Assembly (NCBI GenBank): GCA_034008185.1
Contig: CM067082.1
Location: 101,923,311-101,987,310, forward strand
Direction: 5' to 3'
From: Gorsachius magnificus
Lineage: Eukaryota > Chordata > Aves > Pelecaniformes > Ardeidae
Length of the DNA stretch: 64,000 bases
The notes beneath the pieces are model-generated. The model had not been told where the DNA came from. It did not search any database and was given only the letters and a program-made list of their open reading frames with translations. This document shows positions 39,734 through 50,230 of this stretch, in pieces. Position 1 is the first letter of the stretch; the number at the start of each line of letters is the position of its first letter. A program made the position numbers and the translations under genes.

Positions 39734-40413
39734 GAAAGGCAGTTGATGGGGAGAGGCAAGCAGTGGAGAAATGTCGATTAATTGACACATCTAAGCACCG
39801 TGGAAAGCCGAATCTGACCTTAAGTAAAGTAACATGAGGCTCATATACAGAAGGAAATCCTAAAAGCAGTTTATTTCAGGAGTTATCCTGAGGCTTGGGT
39901 AACGCAAACAGCAGGAGGAAACAGATCCCAGTGCGTTGAAGTTCTTCAACCATTGACCTAACTAGTGCTGTTACAAAAATGGATGAGAACTGCTATGTGG
40001 AAGATGCTGTTTAAAGCAAATGCGCAACTCCCCTGGCAAGTCATGCACACTTCTTAGTTTTACCAGATCTCACAGCTGAACAACAGCTAGGTACACAAGC
40101 AGTCACTTGTATGTGCAGGCTGGCCCTAGGAGCTATGTCAGCCTCTAACATGCTAAGGCTTTGTGCCATTCACTTTCTCTGGGAGATTTTCTCATGCCAG
40201 AAAAAGGTTAAGCTTCTCTTTGGCATATTTTAGAAGAAAATATGGTCTGTTTTAATGTAGGAATTGCAAAAATGATTTAAATATAATCAATAAGAAGGCA
40301 TCGTGAGGCATATTTTCATCCTTTCAATTTAAAGCTGTGGGAACATCTCTTCAGAAATATGTGACCAGGACTAGCAGTGTAAGATGTGCGTATCTAGGAT
40401 TTGAGAGAGACGG

Positions 40414-40438
40414 ACACACACACACATGCACACACACT
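40414..40438. repeat. CA dinucleotide microsatellite
   Basis: ACACACAC steps are interrupted once by ATG and cover about 25 bases. It is a simple repeat with no evident function. Confidence 0.85.
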
Positions 40439-43400
40439 TTCTATACATGAAAATGCAACAGTTTAAGATCTGTGACTGGGGGTGGAAGGGGTTACAACAA
40501 GATAGCAACCTAGCATAGGTAACTGGGAGAGCTGTGAATCACTTTGAAGATTAAAAACTGAAAGGTTGTACCTGATGCTGTGAACAAAGGGCAGTCAGTG
40601 AAGGTATCTGAAGAGAATGATTGTATTTAGGGTAACAGGCAAAGAAGGTAATGTTTCCAACTCCGTTTTACATGGACATCACCTGGGCAAGAGAGGAGGA
40701 AGTAGTGGCTCTCAGGAGAGAAATTGCTGAAGGTCTGGATAGGTGAATGGACATGAAGAAATCAGATTTTATTGTTATGGAAGGAGTAACAGGAAGATAC
40801 AGGACACAGTAAACACACTCCCACTCCCCATGGTGGGGTTTCCACATGCAGGTGGAAAAGGGAAGAGCCAGGAGCCTTTCACATGTTTAAGTAGGAGTTT
40901 GCTAAATTTTGGGTTGGTGGTGAGATGACAAAGACAGGAAAGCATGATGGCTCTGGAAGATAAGGAAACTTTACTTGGACATTTTATGGTTGTTGAAATA
41001 GATGAAACTTGAGATTACATGAAGTAGCCACTGGTTTACTATGTCTTCCTTCAGGAAATTACCAACAAGAGGAAATAGCCAGGTCTAAGTAAGTACAGCA
41101 TGAGGAAAAATATGGAACTTCAGGTCTAAATGTAATGTGTGAGAAGCTATTTTGGAGGAAGAAAGTTTAATCTGACCCTAACCCAAACCATCTGTGCCTG
41201 TCTTTACTTTCACTACCCTTATCTCTGATCAGAGAGTACTATCACAACACTAAAATTTGGGATCTGAATCAAAGGTTCAATTAATGCTGACTTCACATTC
41301 TATGTAATCACTTAAGTTCCAGGTTTTTTATCTTCACCTGTGTATACATCCTCCCTTCCCCCTCTGCAAACCCAAGCTGTGTGTGCATACCTGGCAGATT
41401 TCCATCCATGGGATTGAAATAAATTTTGGCTTGTTTTGCTTTCCTTGCTGTTACTAGACACCAGTGAGGCAGAGTTTCTTAAAGGTCAGCCTTTTCTGAT
41501 CTCCAGCTTCAAGAAAGGGAAGGAAATTATGCATCTTCAGCCCAGACTCAGTTGTCTCAGTGGTGGCCCAATCTGGGCAGGGTGACACCATTTACACACT
41601 GTAGTAGCAAATCGGTTGTTGTAGCAATGAGCAAGAAGTTTCTTTCCATTTTCAGGTGACATTTTGCAGTTACAAACTTGTAGTGGAGTAGCATCATTTC
41701 CCTGTGCAGATACCACCAGCCTGTTAAAACTGATCACAAGAGATCTGATGCCCCTCTAGACCTCATGAGACTGCAAAGAGACACTATTTCTAGCTCTAAC
41801 TCTGTATGGTGTATCTAGCTAGGGCAAAAGAGCTCCTCTGGGCTTTTTCTGTGCACTTTCAACAAGTGTCTCAAGAGCTCCTGAATGCCCCAGCCACCAC
41901 CCTCAGGCACCATCTGAGGTTGTGGGTGTACAGAACTCCTTGCCTAACAGTGCCATGCTAAATGAGAAAGATTTTTATTGCAGGAGTGCTGCCATAGACA
42001 AATAAACTCTTAACCACAACCGTTATACTCTTAGTATTTTGAAGAAGTACAGGCCTCTGGACTCCTCATGGATCCAGAAAGCTCCTAGTCCCATCTTCCT
42101 CCTGGGTGAGTCTGAAGTTTATGAAGCCAAGTGGGGCCACCTTGCTCTTCTGTCTCCTGCTTGTCCCACTGGCTTGGGAATACTGAAAGCAGCAACACAT
42201 GCTGAAGTAGTCTCTGCCAAGCACTGCTTTCACAAGTGTTGGCCTTCTCCCTAGTCATACTGGCATTTCCTCTGTGGAAAACCATTTCTCTACAGGATTC
42301 AGAAGTGTAATCATTCAAAGTTGATAGCTACAGACTGCTGCCTCAATAGGTTCTCAGTTGTAGTCCTTCACCGGAGTGTCAAGCAGCTTTTCTGGGCAGA
42401 TTTATTCTCTGGCACATAATTTAATACGTTTATGTTTCTGTTATGTTTGGACATGTGTTCAGTAGAACATGAGGCAGATTTGCCGTTTAACACAGACATA
42501 GCTTGCCCTGTCACACCACCTTCTGAGGGCATGTCAGCAGGGACGTGCATATAGAGCAGTGAAAGGGACCCCAGGTTGCTTTTTATTCCCAGTTCTCACT
42601 GCTGACCCTGTTGCATAACTGTGTAAAATCTCTTCAGTTTCCACTGCCACTCTATGCATTTCCTTCCTCACCCGTTGTGCCCTATCATGCCTTATGTAAT
42701 GTGTACAACATCCTGCACTGCAAGTGATCCTAGGATCTTGGCTGGGATCTCCAAGTCCCTGTGACACTACTGCAAATAATAGTCCTCTCTATCACTGGTT
42801 CTTCTGATTCCTAACAGGCTGAGTACAAGGGTGTGTGAGAGAAGAGTGCTGCAACTAGATACATGGTCTCTCCCATACCTTATATCCCAGGGCTTGCACG
42901 TGAGTGTTCTTACATGTCCTTCATGTCTACATTTTTCGGTAGTGTTATCATTGTCTAATGCTAAAAAAGGCTATAGGATATTTGTAAATATACTGTTTAC
43001 TTAGAGGGAGCTTAGAGGAGGAAATAAGAGAGAAACATGCCCTAGTGATTTTCAAGTGAAATGAAGAAAATGTAGGCACAACCTGGAAGCCATCCTCTCT
43101 TGCCTATGCTACTTTCCTGTGTCATCATCTGCTCCCAAGGCATTAGCTCTTCTTTACATTTCATGTACCTTTCCTGCCACATGCCCTGTGACAGCTCCAT
43201 TTAAAGTCTGTCCCTTGAAATTTGACAGAAGGAGAACTGTAACTCTAAAATGTCTGGCTCTTGCTTCTTGCACCTTTGTCTCTGAAAGGCAGGGAACATT
43301 CCTAAATTGTGGTGTGTTTTCCCTATCTTATTTTGAAAGAGGCCAAACATTCACTTACCGTGATTTGCTTTGATAGAGAGTCTTGTCTGATCCTACTCAC

Positions 43401-44956
43401 TTCTCTGTGCTTGCTTACTTCAGCCAAAATGCAGTGTGCTTGATTTTGGTAAGGTTGTACAACACATTTGCAAGCAACTTGCAGATAATGAGATCTCCCT
43501 CAAATGCCTTGCTGGTTAAGATATCATCATCTCATGATACTGCCTTGTTTGCCTTCCTTTGCTCTATAAGAGAGTGAAGGATTTTAATGTTTATGAAAGA
43601 TGCTGGTTTACTTAACTTCAGAGAGATGAGCCAAGCATGGTCCTTGAAGAGGCCCTTGCGCAAGAATGAAAGCCCAGCCTTACAGAAGGGACAATAGTTT
43701 CAGATTAAAAGCTCCCTCTAGCCACCACTTGTACCATTCTCCAGCTGTAATATGAATAGTAGCTTCAGAGTGCAAAGTATATTTTGCACATTTGTTCAAA
43801 CCTAATCTTTTCCACATCTCCCTGCTTCTATTTTCTGGGCATGTGGGTTGGGTTTAACTGAGCGCTTTTTTATGCATCTTTTCAGCCCTTCAGAATGGGG
43901 TCCAGCACTGGGAAGCTTTTGGTGCTGAAATAGTCTAGCAGCTTCAGTAATTGAACACATGCAGATCAGGAATGGTTTTTAGAATTGTTTGCTTGATTCA
44001 AAGTCCAAGGAAATAAATTGGAAGATTTAATTGATGTTTATTCAGGCGCTCTGACAACACACTTTTTTTTCGCCATCATTTCCACTTCTGTCAGTTTTGT
44101 CTTAAACACAGGGTCTGTCTAGGCCCCACATAACATCAACTGCAATAAATAAGTGGAGAAACTATTCACACTTCACACGTGAGAATGTGCCCTCATTTTA
44201 CAGCCCATCTATCAAACATAAACATACTCCAGCTCGGGTATGGATGCAGACCAGGAGGATTTATGATCCCAACTCCCTGAACACATTTTTAATAAGTGCT
44301 ACTACAACTATTGCAATAATATAATACATTTTAATGTGTTGGAATGCAGTCCTTAGGGGTCTGTGGGCATTTAAAAAACTCAGACCAAATAACTAAAGTC
44401 AATGTTTTAATAAAGCAGCAAAAACCCTTGGACCAACAGCATCTAACAGCATTGAACACAGCATTCATACAGGAATGATTTATTTATTTAGGGTTCTAGA
44501 GGAGCTGTTCACAGGTGGACAGATTTGTACAGAGGTTGAAGCTGTTCCAGCCACATGCAAGGTGAAGGGATATGAAAGTTTTGGTAGAAATAATGTGGGT
44601 CTCCTTTATCGTTTGCTATATTTGAGTGTAAAGTTCTGTTGAGGAAAGCAGTTACAAGTAGATGGAATATACAAGAATATACAAGTATACCTCTTGCTAT
44701 AAAGAGATGCAGTTTGTTAGTATTTTTTAAAATGAACTGCTGAAACAGAGAACACAAGTGTGAGGATTAGCAAAGACTATTCTTAGGGGTTGTGCAGGAA
44801 GAGCTCCTAGGGCCTCATGAGCTACCATGGTCCCCACAGCTGAGCACCACTCACAAACTATTGTGTTGCAGTGGGGCTTGAAATGCTGCTGGCCAAACCT
44901 GCCATGCAGCTGACAGTAGCGTTGCCTTATCTATGTGGCATTGAGCAGAAGCTTGG

Positions 44957-46027
44957 TGTATTGGGTTTATGTGGCAAGGTTTTGGCAGCGGGGGGACACT
45001 GCAGGGGTGGCTTCTGTGAGAAGATACCAGAAGCTACCCCATGTTGGACAGAGCTAGTTCTAGCCCACTCTAAGGCAGACCTGCTGCTAGCCAAAGCTGA
45101 GCCCATCAGCAACATTGCTAGTGCCTCTGTATGATAACATATTTAAGAAAGGATAAAAAAATTCTGCACAAGAGCAGCTGGAAGAGAGGAGTGAGAATAT
45201 GTGAGAAACAACTCTGCAGACACCAAGGTCAGTGGAGAAGGAGGGGAAGGAGGTGCTCCAGGTGCTGGACCAGAGATTCCCCTGCAGCCTGTGGTGAAGA
45301 CGATGGTGAGGCAGGCTTTCCCCCTGCAGCTCATGGAAGTTAATGGTGGAGCAGATAGCCACCCTGCAGCCTGTGGAGGACCCCACTCCGGATCAGGTAA
45401 ATGTGCTGGAAGGAAGTTGTGACCCCGGCCCGGCCTGAAGAGGAGCCCAGCGGGGTTTTCTAGCAGAACCTGTAGCCCCAGGGACCCATGCTGAGCAGTC
45501 TGTTCTGAAGGAATGGAAAGGACCCAAGCTGGAGCACTTGTTCAGGAATTGCAGCCCATAGGAAGGACCCACATTGCAGAAGATCATGAAGGACTGTATC
45601 CCGTGGGAGGGACCCCACGCTGGAGCAGGGAAAGAGAATGAGGAGGAAGGAGTGGCAGAGACAATGTGTGATGAACTGACTGCGACCCCCATTCCCCGTC
45701 CCCCTGCATTGCACAGGGATGGAGATAGAGAAGTTGGGAGTAAAGTTGAGCCCAGGAAGAAGGGGGGGGGGGGGGGGGGGGGGAAAGGTGTTTTTAGATA
45801 TATTCTTATTTCTCATTATCCTAATCTGATTTGATTGGCAATAAATTAAATTAATTTCCCCAAGTCGAGTCTGTGTTGCCTGTGATACTAATTGCTGAGT
45901 GATCTCCCTGTCTTTATTCCAACCCATGAGCCTTTCATTGGATTTTTTGCCCCTGTTCTGTTGAGGAGGAGGAGCGATAGAGTAGCTTGGTGGGCACCTG
46001 GCAGCCAGCCAAGGCCAACCCACTATA
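44957..46027 (+). mobile_element. Solo LTR of an avian endogenous retrovirus, ERVL type
   Basis: About 1.07 kb starts TGTATTGGGTTTATGTGG and ends near CCAACCCACTATA. It follows from end to end the arrangement I remember for a common avian ERVL long terminal repeat. The U3 part has a run of degenerate words of the type CACGCTGGAGCAG and CCTGCAGCC. A TATA-like ATATTTAAG lies near 45139-45147. The poly(A) signal AATAAA is at 45840-45845, followed by an R/U5-like tail with TGGTGGGCACCTGGCAGCCAG. No primer-binding site or gag, pol or env text follows, and no second LTR is in the window. It is therefore a solo LTR left by recombination, with no coding capacity. No convincing target duplication was found at the ends. 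Confidence 0.88.
45762..45783. repeat. Poly(G) homopolymer, 22 nt, inside the LTR
   Basis: Twenty-two consecutive G lie just upstream of the LTR poly(A) signal region. Related LTRs, as I remember them, have a shorter interrupted G stretch here, so this is probably a slippage expansion. It is G-quadruplex prone and also a place where assemblies err. Confidence 0.85.
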
Positions 46028-47903
46028 ACGTGCTTCAGCCACGGGGTAAAACTTTCACACCTCATTGTGACTTTAACCTTTCTGAGAGTTATTTGCTTAC
46101 CTCACTTTGTGGAAAGGCGTTCAGATTTTATATTAAACACTGGGAAATGTCTTTTAACTTCAGGATTTATTATTTGGAGTACTGAAAGAGTAAGAAAGAT
46201 ACTATTCCTGATGTTTTATATGTTGGTGCCAAAATTGGTATGTACCTTCAGACTGTGTAAATAAGGGCATTTATAGCATAGGCATTCATTTTGTTGTGAT
46301 GATGCCAGAGGTGAAAGAAAGGGTTTTGGTTTCCTCTGCGTGAACTTGGCAGAGGTGTAGAAAGCACTCATGGTTTCCTCACCATTCCTTAACAATGCAC
46401 CAAGGGACATTTGCTACTCCACTTTTTATGGTGAGATCTTCCTGGAAAGAAATCTTGAATTGTTTTGTGTTCTTTACCATATTTTTCCTTGAACTTCTAG
46501 AGCTCTTTTCTTCCTTTAGCTTTCATCCTTGATATATTTCTTGAAAGTGATGGCAGCCCTCTCAACCTTTGTCTTGCTCCTTCCAGTCATCATCTTCTTC
46601 TGTAGGCCCTCCATGCCCCTCATCAATTGTTTAGTCTTTGTCTGCCTTCATCCCAGACAGAATTCGTCTCCCTTGAACCTGGGGAATGAGGAATGTCCCT
46701 AGTGGTACAGGTCAGTTCTCACCAGGGCTTTGCACAATGCTTGCCTTTCCCGTGGAAATACAAGAAGGCATTTGCCTGTAGCCGCTTTGTGGTTCACCGT
46801 CACCCTGTGATCTGCTCACGCCTCCAGGAACATTGGCCTTCTCCCGTGTTTCCAAACGGGAGCAGAAACTCATGGTGCTCCACCTGACATCGTGTTCCCT
46901 ATTTCTACCCTGCAGTTCTTCACGCAGGGTTTCTTGATGTAGGGGATGTCTCTTCTGTCAGGGCTTCAGCTGGTAGGGAGTATGGGGGCCGTAGCACAAG
47001 ATAGAGCTTTTCCTGGCTCATGGATGCCATGAAATCCAGAGTAGGATGTGGACAATGAAACCTACATTTCTTGAACACTGCTTTTCTGCAACCTCAATTC
47101 AAAAGAACTGACCATGAATGTCACTGCCTCCTATATTTGACAACAGCAAAGCATGGAGGGTGGAGCCTGAGAGGTGTGTTAAGGGGGGGCTTTCACCATC
47201 AGTAGCCTACCGGAGTCCAGGTCCATGCAGTCATGACCAGCAGATCCCTCCCTCCACTGGCCAGCTGGGCAAGGGACGGGCTGTGTGGGTGGGCTCTGAG
47301 CATGCGGCTGGTGGTGTCCGTGCAGTCACTTTTGGAATGGCTGTCTGCCTCCTGGGGAAGAAAGCACCCACAGCTGGCATTCCCTGGGCTTCCGTCCTGG
47401 AAGTTTCATCGGAGAAAGCGCCAAAGGGGCCCAGACGCTGAAAAAGCCTCCAGAGGTGACCCCCTGGTGGGTCGGTGCGATGCAGTTTGTGGCACTGCTG
47501 TCTGTGGGCATATGCTTTACTCTCCGGGAGTGTGAGTAGAGGTTGCTGGTGATTTTTTCAATGACTTCTGCAGGCATTTAGTGAAGAGGAAGGCTGTGGC
47601 CAACCATCAATGTCTTCAGGAGAACGTATGAGCAGTGCAGGTCTTCTTCTGCCAGGGTCCTGGGGTGCTCCTAGGCCTCACTGGCTGGGACCGGCTTCCC
47701 CTGGGACCCACACCGCCACCGTTTCCTGCCAAGGGCCCAGGGGTCTCAGCTCAGCCTGGGGCCTTCAGTCCCTGCCTGAGCGATGATGGAAGTGTCGCCG
47801 CCTCTGCCCCTGCCTCCTGCTGGATGGGCCTGGGACCTGCACTGCATGGAGCCCTCACACCTGGGTCATGGCTTCTCATCCCTAATGCTAGGCATAGCAT
47901 AAC
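46028..47903. other. Non-coding DNA rising into a GC-rich block
   Basis: The first part (46.0-46.9 kb) is ordinary unique sequence. From about 46.9 kb the GC content rises and open frames lengthen on several frames, as expected in GC-rich DNA. A plus-strand frame ending near 47543 includes WWVGAMQFVALLSVGICF, which resembles a membrane helix, but it has no defined start, splice context or family match. No mobile element that I can name fills this interval. Confidence 0.55.
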
Positions 47904-47953
47904 TGTTCTGTTCTGTTCTGTTCTATTCTGTTCTATTCTATTCTATTCTATTC
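47904..47953. repeat. Pentanucleotide microsatellite TGTTC/TATTC
   Basis: About ten copies of a 5-bp unit. The 5' copies are TGTTC and the 3' copies TATTC, with both forms mixed in the middle. The ordered change of variants is typical of a microsatellite that has grown by slippage in two phases. Confidence 0.92.
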
Positions 47954-48068
47954 CTTACACTCACAATGAGTCAAGTAACAATGAGGCTGTTATTTGCCTG
48001 AAATTCCAGGGGGTTTTTGGTTACAAAAACAATTTGAAGGACACAAATCACAAAGGCTACAAGTGGAA

Positions 48069-48333
48069 ACGGGGTTTTATTTTATTTTTCTGAATCTGTT
48101 TCAGAGATGATGCTCACAAGCATGAACACCGTACGCAGGTGTAGCCAGGAGCAGGCTGAGGCCTTCTTTGGGTGAGCTTGAAAAAACATCCCTTGCAGCC
48201 TTGCAAAGGCAAGGCACAGAGCTACAGAAAGTAGCAGCAGGACTACAGGCCAAACAGTCCCTATTTCCTGAAGACTGAGAATCAGGACCAGCCACCCACA
48301 AAACACGAAGAAGAAGAAGAAGAAAAAGAATAA
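48069..48333 (-). other. Possible 3' terminal exon with membrane segment and poly(A) signal
   Basis: Read on the minus strand, an open frame runs from a TGA at about 48334-48336, through a TTC tract, to a TAA at 48082-48084. It encodes a hydrophobic stretch WPVVLLLLSVALCLAFARL followed by basic residues, which has the form of a membrane helix. The stop lies in the text AAAAATAAAATAAAA, so an AATAAA poly(A) signal overlaps or directly follows it. There is no ATG at the N-side end; a spliced exon would be needed. I do not recognise the protein. The frame may be fortuitous, but the join of stop and poly(A) signal is notable. Confidence 0.25.
48307..48330. repeat. GAA trinucleotide tract
   Basis: Six GAA triplets are followed by AAA and GAA. 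It borders the antisense CR1 tail. On the minus strand it is a polypyrimidine tract. Confidence 0.9.
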
Positions 48334-48477
48334 TCACAGAATCACAGAATGGCAGGGGTTGGAAGAGACCTCCGGAGATCACCTAGTTCAATCCCTCTGC
48401 TAAATCAGGTTCACCTAGAGCAGGTTGCAGGACATTGTCCAGGCAGGTGTTGAATACCTCCAAAGAAGGAGACTCCA
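48332..48477 (-). mobile_element. CR1 LINE 3' tail fragment, antisense
   Basis: Starting at AATCACAGAATCACAGAATGG, the sequence is the reverse complement of the CR1 3' terminal repeat. It continues with GGTTGGAAGAGACCTCCGG and a worn 3' UTR including TCCAGGCAGGTGTTGAATA. Similarity stops after GAAGGAGACTCCA at about 48477. Only about 145 bases remain and no coding part is included. It differs in subfamily from the two larger CR1 copies, whose ends read with ATAGAATC. Confidence 0.9.
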
Positions 48478-48527
48478 ATATGGCTATACGGTAGCTGCGC
48501 TCCCCTGCTAGAACCTCCAAACAAGCT

Positions 48528-48572
48528 CAAGAAGAAGGAGAATGAGAAGGAGAAGGAGAAGAAGAAGGGATG
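48528..48572. repeat. GAA/GGA purine tract
   Basis: An interrupted GAAGGA/GAA tract of about 45 bases lies 50 bases beyond the CR1 tail. Together with the GAA tract at 48307-48330 it brackets that insertion. Confidence 0.85.
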
Positions 48573-48779
48573 TGTGGTCCCATGGGGTATTTTCCAAAGT
48601 AGGCCACATATTGACCACGATCACACTTTTGCCTTCCAAAACTTCCTCCACCACTGTGCATCTTCTTGGGCAGGGATGCATGAAAAGCGCTCTCGTGCCT
48701 GCCCTGCGCTTGTCCTGCGAAGCAGGGAGAGCTGAAAAGCGTCAGCTGCTGGTGGTGCGGCAAGCCTGGAGCCCTTCCA

Positions 48780-49440
48780 AGCACAGGCTGTTGTCTTGCC
48801 CAAGAAGCAAGAGCCCCTGGGGAGACAGATGGAGCCAAGGGAAGAGCAGAGCTTGCTCCCGCTCCGAACAGGCAATGGGCAAGAGAGGCAGAGAGAGCCA
48901 GGGCACGCGTGGCGCCTTGGAGGTGCCAGGCCAGGGGGCAAGGAGGGAGCCACAAGGGCCAAGAGGGGCCCTGAGAACAAGGGGCCGTGCTCAATGCTAC
49001 AGAGGACAAGAAGCAAGGCCCGGGGGCCCTCCTGGGGCCCACCCTGGGACTCTCGAAAGCTTCCTCCCCCCGGATGCGGGGCACAAGGGCCACCTGCGTG
49101 GAGCAGGAGCAGCAGGCCCCCAGCCAAAATGGCCCAAAAGGGGAGCCCTGGCAAGGGGCCGTGCTGAGTGCTGCAGAGGAAGGCAAAAAACCCCCCAGGG
49201 CCGCTTGCTAGCCCGGCGTGGGGGGAAAAAAAGCCTTCCTCCCCCAGCTGCAGGACACGAGAGGCCATCTTCGTGGCGCATGAGCAGCAGGCGGTAAGGC
49301 AGCCAGAAGGGAGCGGAGGAGCCCTGCCAAAAGCGGTCCTGCTCAGTGCTGCAGAGGAAGGCAAACAACCCCCGGGGCCCAGCGCCAATCTGCCCCGGGG
49401 GAAAATTCCTTCCTGACCCCAGCTGGCGCTGGCGATCGGC
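48780..49440 (-). repeat. Degenerate tandem array, unit about 175 bp
   Basis: Three clear copies begin at 48989, 49163 and 49341 (spacings 174 and 178), each opening with text like TGCTGCAGAGGAAGGCAAA. A probable fourth, more decayed copy lies upstream from about 48780. Later in each unit come CCTTCCTCCCC-like and GGAGCAGCAGG-like words. Read on the minus strand, the third copy contains GGTCAGGAAGGAATTTTCCC and ends in TGCCTTCCTCTGCAGC. I remember this word pair from an interspersed repeat of turtles, crocodiles and birds, though I cannot name the family with certainty. Frames on the minus strand show a period of about 58 residues, with the recurring word (A/V)ALSTAPC. Confidence 0.65.
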
Positions 49441-50110
49441 TAGTCCCTGAGCAGGTGAGCAAGACCGGCCTCCTCCTCCTCCTCCTCCCACTGGCTGGTC
49501 ACGCCTCCCAGGAGATGCCCCAGCTGCCCTAGGCTCACTCTACCTGGAGTCATCTCAGGGGCTTGTGAGAGTGGCCAAAGGCCCCTGGCCTGATCCACCT
49601 TGGGGGCAAGAAGCCTTGCCGTGCCTGGCAGGGCGCCAGTGGGTGCCCCAAAGCACTGGGATCCCTGGCAACATCTCTGCTTCCGATTTCTTACGGCTGC
49701 TGCCCCTGGCTCCACAGAAGAGGAGGACGGCGAGCCAGATCTGCAGTGCTCCTCCAGAAGGCCTTCCCTTGGTCTTGCCACTGCTCTCCACTGAAATGCT
49801 CCATAGCCTCGGGCACCTCCTGGTCTTGCTTGTTCTTCTCCTCTTCTGAGGGCCTTGCGTCTGTTTTCCGAAGGCTGAAGCAGGATTGCCATCCATCCAT
49901 CAGATGAGCTTTGAAGGTGGCCCCACCAGGAGCTGGCCTTGCAGCAGAGAACCTCCAGCAGCCTCGTCCAGCCTCCTGCGGTCTTCCTCCCTCAGCCCCC
50001 ACCAAGGAATTCCCGCGACTCCTCAAGGTTTTCCCCGTGGATGTCTTCGGGCTGCCCCCAGGCCACCTCTGGCAGCGGGGCAGGGGAGGACGCCCCCTTT
50101 TATCCTCTCC
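49440..50110 (-). other. Possible first exon of a minus-strand transcription unit
   Basis: On the minus strand a TATA-like GGATAAAAGG lies at 50096-50105 in GC-rich surroundings. About 200 bases downstream comes ATGGATGGATGGC, which gives three ATGs in three different frames, at 49900, 49896 and 49892. The first opens a 70-codon frame including EEEKNKQDQEVPEAMEHF. The third opens a 150-codon frame ending in a glutamate run. Donor-like sites follow: GCC/GTAAGA at about 49694 and CCAG/GTAGAG at about 49548. No product is recognised. GC-rich DNA gives long frames by chance, so this is a candidate only, resting mainly on the TATA-start-donor order. Confidence 0.22.
49470..49488. repeat. TCC trinucleotide tract
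   Basis: Six TCC triplets. On the minus strand this is a GGA tract that reads as a poly-glutamate stretch in a 150-codon frame. Confidence 0.88.
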
Positions 50111-50230
50111 CGGGGCATTGTGACTGCTGCATTGCCAGGCGCTGGCACTGTGACATGGGGGTGACGGGGCCCCCCATGCGCAGCCCCGCCTGACGCCCCT
50201 CCACTCAGCATCTGTTGGAGGACAGCCTTT

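Larger units (their letters stand above)
39481..44956. other. Unique non-coding DNA, no gene recognised
   Basis: About 5.5 kb without a recognised gene; open frames stay below 90 codons. Two simple repeats (39672-39733 and 40414-40438) are listed separately. The sequence from 44.86 kb to 44.95 kb is slightly GC-richer, just before the LTR begins. Confidence 0.65.

Noticed and set aside
46028..46200. Search for a proviral interior after the LTR
   Set aside because: No primer-binding site complementary to a tRNA 3' end and no gag-like text follows, so the element was called a solo LTR.
48542..49297. 251-codon plus-strand frame starting with an arginine run
   Set aside because: The arginine run is the AGAAGG purine tract read in one frame. 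The rest crosses the degenerate 175-bp array, and competing frames exist on the minus strand.
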